Shown one piece after another: positions 1 to 5,019 of a DNA stretch of 5,019 bases. How positions within the stretch are numbered: the first letter of the stretch is position 1; every line of letters begins with the position of its first letter. The position numbers were made by a program, and so were the translations under genes. Origin of the DNA: Clostridiales bacterium (GTDB lineage Bacteria; Bacillota; Clostridia; Oscillospirales; Acutalibacteraceae); contig JAHZES010000118.1 of NCBI GenBank assembly GCA_019421725.1, positions 1 to 5,019 on the forward strand, in the 5' to 3' direction. Under the pieces are notes generated by a model. That model worked only from the letters and a program-made list of their open reading frames with translations. It made no database searches and was not told where the DNA came from.

Positions 1-124
1 CGACGATCTGATTGATTGGATTGTAGCCTTTTTCCCGCAAAGCATCATAAACCGCCGTCAGAATTCTGCGAATTTCCGCCTGCCGTTCATTTCCAAGGGA
101 AAAAGTCATGGTCTTATCAAGCAT
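1..124 (-). CDS. ireB: IreB family regulatory phosphoprotein (UPF0297), N-terminal part
   Basis: The gene runs off the left edge; 41 codons are visible, roughly the first half of a family usually near 85-90 residues. The peptide starts MLDKTMTFSLGNE and contains AVYDALREKGYNPINQIV, the hallmark of the IreB/UPF0297 (YrzL) family. In Enterococcus faecalis IreB is a small cytoplasmic substrate of the PASTA-domain Ser/Thr kinase IreK and affects cephalosporin resistance; phosphorylation is on N-terminal threonines. Thr5 and Thr7 lie in the equivalent tail here, but equivalence is inferred. The start at 124 is supported by GGAGGTG at 136-130, about 7 bases upstream; the internal Met at codon 6 has no comparable site. 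The gene lies 112 bases downstream of pheT on the same strand and has its own candidate promoter at 174-146. Family assignment is firm; a role in this organism is inferred. Confidence 0.9.
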   Translation of the reverse strand, partial: MLDKTMTFSLGNERQAEIRRILTAVYDALREKGYNPINQIV

Positions 125-145
125 GGACTCACCTCCGTTGAGTTT

Positions 146-174
146 AGTATACAACAAATCCTTCGGGATTACAA
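146..174 (-). promoter_or_regulatory. Putative sigma-A promoter of ireB
   Basis: On the minus strand there is a -35 box TTGTAA (174-169), a 17-base spacer and a -10 box TATACT (151-146). Predicted transcription starts near 139, leaving a leader of only about 15 bases that is almost entirely the GGAGGTG ribosome binding site. I see no convincing terminator between pheT and this point, so ireB may be read both from here and by readthrough from pheST. The -35 match is only 4 of 6, so confidence is moderate. Confidence 0.55.
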
Positions 175-236
175 GTAAAGAGTCTATGAAAAGTCAAAGT
201 GGGATTCAGACGACTCCCCTTTCATTAAAGAGCAAC

Positions 237-2651
237 TCAACGAATTTCAATTCCCAGGCGAAACTTCAGGTTGCTGAGGATTTTCTTGATATATCGGTTC
301 GCGTCCTCCGGGGTGATTGCCTTTTCGCCCGGAACGAAGGAAATCTGGAACGCCATACTCTTCTTCCCTGCACCGATTTGCTCACTGCGGTAAACATCAA
401 ACAAATTGACGCTGCCAACCTGAGGACAAGCCTTTTTGATTTCTTTTTCGATCGTGCCGCATTCCATCGCCTCATCGACAATCAAAGCCAGATCACGCAG
501 GACAACCGGATGTTCCGAAATCGGCTGGTAGCGGAAATTAGGATCGACGTGTTTGATCAGCGCCTGATAATTCAGCTCGGCCAGAAAGATTTTATGATTG
601 CTTTTGCTGTCCTTTGGAAGTTTCAGCTCCGCCGTTACCGAATTGGACAGCTTGCCGAAAACACCGATTTTTTCTCCTTCACAAATCAGATAAGCCGAAA
701 CTCCGGGATGCAGATACGGGACATCCTGCGCACGCGCGTAATCGAAGTGCAGACCAAACGCCTCGCCCAGCGCTTCGACTGCGCCTTTCACAGTAAAAAA
801 GCTTTCCTCGTCACCGAAAACAGCAAATCCAAGGTGAAGAATTTCCTCCGGCAATTCGGTGACCGGCAGCGCTTTTGGCGCATAAACATTCGAAAGCTCA
901 AAAATACGACCGGTGTTGTTTCCTCTCTTCAGGTTTTCCACAACGGTGTTCAGCATGGACGGCACCAGCAACGGGCGCATAATCGTCAGGTTGGACGTAA
1001 TCGGATTCAACAGACGAATGACCGTGCGTTCCGGGGCATCCTCCGCAAGATGAAGCGCATCCAGATCAGCATCTGCATAAAACGCCAATGTCGAAACCTC
1101 ATAAAAGCCCTGGCTGCACATGGTACGCTTTACTTTTTCGCGATTTTTCTGGTCTGCGTTCAATCCTCCGCTGGTAACCGTTGCATTTTTCAGGAAGGTC
1201 GGTACAATTTTATCATATCCGTATTCGCGGATCACTTCTTCGGCCAAGTCCGGCTCGCCGATTTCAATATCCTCGCGGTAGCGCGGAGCCGTTACCTCCA
1301 GCACATCTCCATTGCGCTGAACGGTAAAGTTCAGACGGCTCAAAATATCCAGAATCGCTTCTGCGGGAACGTCAATACCAAGGATCCGGTTGATCCCGCT
1401 GATCGTAGCCGTAAAGCGTTTTCCTTCCCGCGGCGCGCCTGCGCTGACATCAAATGCGCTGGCAGTAATTTCACCGCAGCCAAACTCCTGAATCAGATGA
1501 AGTGCACGCGCCATACCAAGCTCTGTAGTATATTCCGAAATACCCTTTTCATAGTGACTGGATGCGTCCGTATTCTGCCCAAGTCCGCGCGCCGTTTTAC
1601 GGATATTATCACGGGCAAATTTTGCCGATTCAAACAGCATTTGCGTCGTATTCTCGGTGATTTCACTGTTTTGACCGCCCATCACACCCGCCAGTGCAAC
1701 AGGCTTGCTTCCGTCGCAGATCACCAGATTGTTTTCACCCAGGGTGAATTCCTTGCCGTCCAGCGTCACAATTTTTTCGCCGTTTTCGGCGCGGCGGACA
1801 ACGATCCGATTGCTTTCAAGCGTGCTCATATCAAATGCGTGCATCGGCTGACCGATTTCCAGCATAACATAGTTCGTAATATCTACAACATTACTGATGC
1901 TGCGTAGGCCGCACAGAGCCAGCCGGCGCCTCATCCAGCGCGGCGACGGTCCAAACTGAATATTGCGCACTGCATGCCCGAGATAACGCGGGCAAAGATC
2001 CGGCGCTTCGACCGAAATGCTGAAGCCATCGTAAACAGCGTCCGACTGTGTATAATCGATTGCCGGCATCTTCAGCGGTTTGCCCAAAACGGCTGCTACC
2101 TCGCGCGCAATACCGAGCATTGACTGGCAATCTGCGCGGTTTGCCGTTACGGAGATATCAAAAATAGTCTCATTCAAGCCGACCACGTCGCGGACATCCG
2201 TTCCCGGAACGGTATCCTCCGGCAGAATCAGAATTCCGTACACTTCGGCTCCATCATACAAATCGTCGTTGAGCCCAAGCTCTTCGCCCGAGCAAAGCAT
2301 TCCGTCCGATTCGACTCCCATCAGTTTTTTCTTTCTGATCTTGATACCGCCGGGAAGCGTGGATTGATCCAACGCTGCGGGCACATGCGCGCCGACAAAA
2401 ATATTATCCGCACCGGTGCTTATTTGAATCTCCTTGCCGTATTCTCCGCAGTCCAGTTTGCAAACGGTAAGATGAGTTCCTTCCTGTTTGACCGCCTCGG
2501 TCACAACGCCAACAACAACACGGTCGATCTCTGCGCCAAGATCAATCAGCTCTTCCACCTCAAACCCGCAGGAAAACAGCTTTTGTTCCAGCTCCTGCGG
2601 AGAAACATCTATATCTACATAATCCTTCAGCCAGCTGAAAGGTACTTTCAT
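237..2651 (-). CDS. pheT: Phenylalanine--tRNA ligase beta subunit
   Basis: The 804-residue product is the usual length for the bacterial PheRS beta chain, which with PheS forms the cytoplasmic (alpha-beta)2 enzyme that charges tRNA-Phe. It begins MKVPFSWLKDYVD, typical of the family. Domains in order: EMAPII-like OB-fold tRNA-binding region (about 39-150), B3/4 editing domain (about 210-390, with SNVVDITNYVMLEIGQPMHA near 253-272 and LAGVMGG at 320-326), B5 domain (about 405-475), catalytic-like core containing RYREDIEIGEPDLAEEVIREYGYD (457-480 region), and a C-terminal ferredoxin-fold anticodon-binding domain (about 708-804, starting around ISEHPVVLRDLALIVDE). The start at 2651 follows GGGAGG with about 8 bases spacing; that site overlaps the pheS stop. 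Stop is TGA at 239-237. In the editing region the residue before YEKG (366) is His where Arg is usual in this family. No clear terminator follows. Confidence 0.98.
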   Translation of the reverse strand: MKVPFSWLKDYVDIDVSPQELEQKLFSCGFEVEELIDLGAEIDRVVVGVVTEAVKQEGTHLTVCKLDCGEYGKEIQISTGADNIFVGAHVPAALDQSTLPGGIKIRKKKLMGVESDGMLCSGEELGLNDDLYDGAEVYGILILPEDTVPGTDVRDVVGLNETIFDISVTANRADCQSMLGIAREVAAVLGKPLKMPAIDYTQSDAVYDGFSISVEAPDLCPRYLGHAVRNIQFGPSPRWMRRRLALCGLRSISNVVDITNYVMLEIGQPMHAFDMSTLESNRIVVRRAENGEKIVTLDGKEFTLGENNLVICDGSKPVALAGVMGGQNSEITENTTQMLFESAKFARDNIRKTARGLGQNTDASSHYEKGISEYTTELGMARALHLIQEFGCGEITASAFDVSAGAPREGKRFTATISGINRILGIDVPAEAILDILSRLNFTVQRNGDVLEVTAPRYREDIEIGEPDLAEEVIREYGYDKIVPTFLKNATVTSGGLNADQKNREKVKRTMCSQGFYEVSTLAFYADADLDALHLAEDAPERTVIRLLNPITSNLTIMRPLLVPSMLNTVVENLKRGNNTGRIFELSNVYAPKALPVTELPEEILHLGFAVFGDEESFFTVKGAVEALGEAFGLHFDYARAQDVPYLHPGVSAYLICEGEKIGVFGKLSNSVTAELKLPKDSKSNHKIFLAELNYQALIKHVDPNFRYQPISEHPVVLRDLALIVDEAMECGTIEKEIKKACPQVGSVNLFDVYRSEQIGAGKKSMAFQISFVPGEKAITPEDANRYIKKILSNLKFRLGIEIR

Positions 2652-2665
2652 CGTTTTCGCCTCCC

Positions 2666-3688
2666 TTAATCTTTGAACTGCTTGAGAAAACGCAGATCAT
2701 TTTCAAACAGCAGTCCCATATTATTAATACCGTATTTCAGCATTGCAATGCGTTCTACGCCGATGCCGAACGCAATTCCGGAATATACGCTGGGATCAAT
2801 TCCGCAGTTTTCTAAAACCTTGTGATGCACCACACCGCCGCCGAGAACTTCGATCCAGCCGGTGTGTTTGCAGAGCGGGCAGCCCTTTCCGCCGCATTCA
2901 AAGCAGCTGACGTCTACTTCCACACTCGGCTCCGTAAACGGAAAATAGCTCGGTCTCAAACGTGTCTTCACATTGCCCGAAAAAATCGTCTGAACAAACC
3001 GATCCAACATTCCCTGCAGGTCGCATAGGGTAATTCCCTTGTCGACCACAAGGCCTTCCATCTGGTGAAACATCGGCGAATGGGTAGCGTCGCTGTCCGA
3101 ACGAAAAACACGGCCCGGAACCAACACTTTGATTGGCGGTTTCTCCCGATCCATAACGCGGATCTGCCCCGGACTGGTATGTGTGCGCAGGACAATGTCC
3201 TCTGCGACATAAAACGTATCCTGCATATCGCGTGCCGGATGATTTTTCGCCACATTCAGACGAGTAAAATTATGGTCGTCGTCTTCGATCTCCGGACCTT
3301 CAAAAATTTCAAAGCCCATTCCCGCAAAAACGTCGATCATTTGATTCTTTGTAATGGTAATGGGGTGCAGCGCACCGGCAGGGCGGCGCACCGCCGGCAT
3401 TGTAATATCCACCTGCTCGCTTTTGTTGGCATTTTCCAGCTCTATCTGTTCAATTTCGGCGCGAAGGCGCTGATAGCTTTCCTCCACTTTTGCTTTGAAC
3501 TGGTTGATCGCCTTTCCGGCAGCCGGACGGGATTCCGGCGGAACATCGCGCAAACCTTTCATCAAATTTGCTACGCTTCCGTTTTTGCTTAAATACTTCT
3601 GCCAAAAGGCAGCCAGCCCCTCTTTTGAGCGCACTGCACTGATGGCCTCTTCCATTTGCTCCTGAAGAGCTTTCATTCGATCTTCCAT
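2666..3688 (-). CDS. pheS: Phenylalanine--tRNA ligase alpha subunit
   Basis: The 340-residue product is the normal length for bacterial PheS, the catalytic class II synthetase chain that activates phenylalanine and transfers it to tRNA-Phe together with PheT. Residues 1-90 are charged and Gln/Glu-rich, fitting the N-terminal coiled coil. The catalytic core follows: motif 1 around HPITITKNQMIDVFAGMGFE (108-127), motif 2 RVFRSDSDATHSPMFHQMEG (193-212), the Phe-pocket segment FPFTEPSVEVDV (249-260), and motif 3 FGIGVERIAMLKYGI (307-321). Ala306 sits where E. coli Ala294, which sets amino-acid size selectivity, would align. A cysteine cluster, Cys262, Cys265, Cys270 and Cys273 (CFECGGKGCPLC), is a pattern found in many bacterial PheS proteins. 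The ATG at 3688 follows GAGGTG with about 4 bases spacing. The stop TAA (2668-2666) lies 14 bases before pheT, so the two are co-transcribed and probably translationally linked. Expression is likely controlled by the upstream T-box. Confidence 0.98.
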   Translation of the reverse strand: MEDRMKALQEQMEEAISAVRSKEGLAAFWQKYLSKNGSVANLMKGLRDVPPESRPAAGKAINQFKAKVEESYQRLRAEIEQIELENANKSEQVDITMPAVRRPAGALHPITITKNQMIDVFAGMGFEIFEGPEIEDDDHNFTRLNVAKNHPARDMQDTFYVAEDIVLRTHTSPGQIRVMDREKPPIKVLVPGRVFRSDSDATHSPMFHQMEGLVVDKGITLCDLQGMLDRFVQTIFSGNVKTRLRPSYFPFTEPSVEVDVSCFECGGKGCPLCKHTGWIEVLGGGVVHHKVLENCGIDPSVYSGIAFGIGVERIAMLKYGINNMGLLFENDLRFLKQFKD

Positions 3689-3705
3689 AGTACACCTCGT
3701 TTTCT

Positions 3706-3742
3706 AAATAAAAAACGCCTTCATCCCAAAGGGACGAAGACG
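3706..3742 (-). terminator. Rho-independent terminator of the pheST T-box
   Basis: On the minus strand CGUCUUCGUCCC (3742-3731) pairs with GGGAUGAAGGCG (3727-3716) over 12 base pairs, two of them G-U, around a UUU loop, followed by UUUUUUAUUU (3715-3706). The CGUCCC segment in the 5' arm is the part expected to pair instead with the T-box sequence in the antiterminator form. It ends 18 bases before the pheS start. Confidence 0.95.
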
Positions 3743-3957
3743 AAATCTCCGCGGTACCACCCGTTTTTTTGCCTGAGCAAACACTCCTGCGGCGGTTAAC
3801 GACGCCGACCCGTTGCAGCCTACTTCACTTCAGCTGCACCGCTCAAAAGGGAACTTCACGCCTTCCGCTTCGATAAAACCGCTTTCAGCCTGGTCGGTCT
3901 TTCTCTGAAATCGAGCAATGGAAGGGCTACTTCCTTTGTCACAGCGTTATTTGATAT
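3706..3957 (-). promoter_or_regulatory. T-box leader (tRNA-Phe sensing) of pheST
   Basis: This is a transcription-attenuation riboswitch: uncharged tRNA-Phe binding should stabilise an antiterminator and permit pheST transcription. The diagnostic T-box sequence GGGUGGUACCGCGG is exact at 3762-3749; its UGGU would pair with the tRNA acceptor end and implies discriminator base A. Stem I is visible: CGCU/AGCG and AAAGG/CCUUU close it, with GGAAGUAGC (AGUA element), CCUUCC/GGAAGG, and a distal AGAGA motif. The specifier reads UUC at 3853-3851 within GUGAAGUUCCCUUUUGAGC, a Phe codon pairing with anticodon GAA, which agrees with the downstream gene. Further hairpins follow: UGCAGC/GCUGCA (Stem II-like) and CGGCG/CGCCG around CGUUAA (Stem III-like). 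The terminator at 3742-3706 ends the leader. The start at about 3957 is predicted from the promoter and is approximate. Confidence 0.96.
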
Positions 3958-3963
3958 GGCTAT

Positions 3964-3992
3964 AGTTTAACAAATATTCCTGCAAAATGCAA
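3964..3992 (-). promoter_or_regulatory. Promoter of the T-box-pheST operon
   Basis: The minus strand shows TTGCAT (3992-3987), a 17-base spacer, and TAAACT (3969-3964), with a TG at 3972-3971 that makes an extended -10. Predicted start is near 3957, just upstream of the first T-box Stem I pairs, which is the expected spacing for such a leader. Confidence 0.75.
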
Positions 3993-4097
3993 GGCTTTTT
4001 TTGAAGATTACGAAGCGTTTGTGTAAGCGATGCAACGGCGTGCGGCAAATCATTTGTGTCACCTGCATTCAAAAAGAAAATTGACCGGTAAAATCTA

Positions 4098-4125
4098 TTG
4101 ACTTCATAAAGAAATATGATAGAAT
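4098..4125 (+). promoter_or_regulatory. Extended -10 promoter upstream of structured RNA and decarboxylase
   Basis: TTGACT (4098-4103), a 16-base spacer and TAGAAT (4120-4125), with TG at 4117-4118, form a strong sigma-A-like promoter (5 of 6 matches in both boxes). Predicted start is about 4132. It is divergent from the pheST promoter; the roughly 105 bases between the two -35 boxes (3993-4097) hold no gene and only a short palindrome, CAAATCATTTG (4046-4056). The -10 is part of an inverted repeat, ATGATAGA (4116-4123) with TCTATCAT (4155-4162). Confidence 0.75.
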
Positions 4126-4131
4126 AATATT

Positions 4132-4489
4132 GTTATGTATAGATGTGGATCACTTCTATCATGCAAATATATGGCCTAACGGATTCTTCCGCAAAACGCT
4201 CATCGGACAGGGCTGGCCACTGCCGCAGGCGGCGAAAGCGCCGCGTTATTGATCGAGTTAGAAGCTCAATTTTATAAGTTGGTTACTTTATAACCAGTGC
4301 GGATGCACACCACTTGTGAAACGTTCAATAAGAGTAGTAAAAGTATATTTGCTAAATAGACTCTGAATAAACGGATCGGTCATATACTATGCAGACGTGG
4401 CCCGGCAGAAACTGCCCGGCCGCCTACACATAATATATTTCGCATGTTCGCAGGCAGTGGTTTGTTCCGCTGCCTGTTTTTTATTTTTT
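4132..4489 (+). ncRNA. Structured RNA or decarboxylase leader, class not recognised
   Basis: About 360 bases bounded by a strong promoter and an intrinsic terminator carry no convincing gene but dense secondary structure. Hairpins seen directly: AUAGA/UCUAU with inner GUG/CAC and outer AUG/CAU (4135-4162); CGGA/UCCG (4180-4191); GCGGCG-AAAG-CGCCGC (4229-4244); UGGUUA-CUUUA-UAACCA (4280-4296) directly abutting GUGC-GGAU-GCAC (4297-4308); AGAGU plus AGUAAA paired with UUUGCU and ACUCU (4331-4364); and GUGGCC and GGCAG paired with CUGCC and GGCCGC across a C-C mismatch (4397-4423). GGCC at 4173 and 4215 could close a larger domain. The 3' end is the terminator at 4451-4489. It could be a standalone small RNA or a riboswitch-like leader for the decarboxylase. 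I see none of the conserved cores of the lysine, c-di-GMP, guanidine-I, or T-box classes, nor of tmRNA, RNase P RNA or SRP RNA. The raiA family is one untested candidate. Existence of a structured transcript is well supported; class and function are unknown. Confidence 0.72.
4451..4489 (+). terminator. Intrinsic terminator before the decarboxylase gene
   Basis: CAGGCAGUGG (4451-4460) pairs with CCGCUGCCUG (4467-4476) over 10 base pairs, one G-U, around loop UUUGUU, followed by UUUUUUAUUUUUU (4477-4489). It ends the structured RNA and lies only 17 bases before the decarboxylase start, so that gene needs readthrough, antitermination or an undetected promoter. The 5' arm bases 4453-4460 are exactly complementary to 4217-4224. 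Confidence 0.92.
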
Positions 4490-4493
4490 GATT

Positions 4494-4498
4494 GGGAG
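4494..4498 (+). promoter_or_regulatory. Ribosome binding site fixing the decarboxylase start
   Basis: GGGAG at 4494-4498 lies 8 bases before the ATG at 4507 but only 2 bases before the in-frame ATG at 4501. Normal spacing therefore favours 4507 as the start, giving MDLNAQKR rather than MNMDLNAQKR. Confidence 0.7.
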
Positions 4499-4506
4499 AA
4501 ATGAAC

Positions 4507-5019
4507 ATGGATTTGAATGCTCAAAAGCGCGCGCCGATCTACACGGCACTGGAGCGGTTCCGTAAACAACGTGTGGTTCCGTTCGATGTTCCCGGGCACA
4601 AGCGCGGACGCGGAAACCCCGAGCTGGTCGAACTGCTCGGCGAACGCTGCGTTGGAATCGATGTAAATTCCATGAAACCGCTGGACAACCTCTGTCACCC
4701 GGTTTCTGTAATCAAAGAGGCGGAAGAGCTTGCCGCCGATGCGTTCGGTGCATCGCATTCGTTTTTTATGGTCGGCGGCACCACCTCTGCCGTACAGGCC
4801 ATGATCCTTTCTGCATGCAAAGCAGGCGACAAGATCATTCTGCCGCGCAACGTACACAAAAGCGCCATTAATGCGCTCGTTCTCTGCGGCGCCGTCCCGG
4901 TGTATATCGACCCGAAGGTCGACCGGAAGCTTGGAATACCGCTCGGCATGGAGATCGACGATGTGCGCGCCGCCATGGCTGCGAATCCGGACGCCGCGGC
5001 TCTCCTGATCAACAATCCC
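4507..5019 (+). CDS. Orn/Lys/Arg decarboxylase, N-terminal part
   Basis: The frame is open for 171 codons and leaves the window at the right edge; complete family members usually have about 450-490 residues (YaaO/SpeA type). The product belongs to the PLP-dependent fold-type I Orn/Lys/Arg decarboxylases, cytoplasmic enzymes that make agmatine, cadaverine or putrescine from basic amino acids. Visible family signatures are PFDVPGHKRG (25-34), SMKPLDNLCHPVSVIKEAEE (55-74), AFGASHSFFMVGGTTSAVQA (79-98, the segment that contacts the cofactor phosphate) and ILPRNVHKSAINAL (109-122). The PLP-binding lysine lies beyond the edge. The segment reads GGTTS where many relatives have NGTT or NGTS. Substrate cannot be told from this part, so no symbol is given. 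The gene follows a terminator by 17 bases, which suggests control by the structured RNA upstream, or a promoter I did not detect. Confidence 0.93.
   Translation, partial: MDLNAQKRAPIYTALERFRKQRVVPFDVPGHKRGRGNPELVELLGERCVGIDVNSMKPLDNLCHPVSVIKEAEELAADAFGASHSFFMVGGTTSAVQAMILSACKAGDKIILPRNVHKSAINALVLCGAVPVYIDPKVDRKLGIPLGMEIDDVRAAMAANPDAAALLINNP

Noticed and set aside
157..170. Short hairpin AATCC-CGAA-GGATT (minus strand) as a pheT terminator
   Set aside because: The stem is only 5 base pairs, no run of U follows, and it lies inside the spacer of the candidate ireB promoter.
108..1907. A 599-codon open frame on the plus strand
   Set aside because: It lies antisense to pheT, whose 804-residue product has full-length family similarity, and its translation is low-complexity with no recognisable domain. 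It is a shadow of pheT codon bias.
4046..4056. Palindrome CAAATCATTTG as an operator in the divergent intergenic region
   Set aside because: It is short, AT-rich, single and not at a telling position relative to either promoter; it could easily be chance.
4143..4277. A 44-codon plus-strand frame inside the structured RNA (MWITSIMQIYGL..., with an Arg-rich middle)
   Set aside because: There is no ribosome binding site, the start would be about 11 bases after the predicted transcript start, and the bases form hairpins (including GCGGCG/CGCCGC, which produces the Arg run). A small peptide is not excluded but is not supported.
4132..4489. Lysine riboswitch, tmRNA, RNase P RNA or SRP RNA as the identity of the structured RNA
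   Set aside because: None of their conserved core sequences is visible on either strand of this stretch, although the downstream decarboxylase made the lysine riboswitch an obvious idea.
4387..5015. Minus-strand open frames over the decarboxylase region
   Set aside because: They are antisense to the plus-strand frame from 4507, which carries clear Orn/Lys/Arg decarboxylase motifs.

Overview
The window suggests a low-to-moderate G+C Gram-positive bacterium of the Clostridia (Firmicutes). The signs are a T-box leader in front of pheST, an IreB-family gene, strong GGAGG-type ribosome binding sites, sigma-A-like promoters, and an Orn/Lys/Arg decarboxylase of the type common in Clostridia. The species cannot be named from this sequence.

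Layout. The left three quarters are read on the minus strand. From right to left they hold a promoter (3964-3992), a phenylalanine T-box leader with terminator (about 3957-3706), pheS (3688-2666), pheT (2651-237), and the first 41 codons of ireB (124-1, running off the left edge). ireB has a plausible promoter of its own at 174-146. pheS and pheT are 14 bases apart, and the pheT ribosome binding site overlaps the pheS stop codon, so they are clearly one operon. The T-box carries a UUC specifier and would let uncharged tRNA-Phe switch on synthesis of phenylalanyl-tRNA synthetase.

The right part is read on the plus strand, divergent from pheS. A strong extended -10 promoter (4098-4125) precedes about 360 bases with no convincing gene but many hairpins, ending in a strong intrinsic terminator (4451-4489). 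Only 17 bases after the T-run, a PLP-dependent Orn/Lys/Arg decarboxylase starts at 4507 and runs off the right edge. The 360-base stretch is either an independent structured non-coding RNA or a cis-acting leader controlling the decarboxylase by termination. I could not match it to any RNA class I can recognise. It contains an 8-base perfect complement to the terminator's 5' arm that could act as an antiterminator. This is the most interesting part of the window; the rest is conventional housekeeping content.
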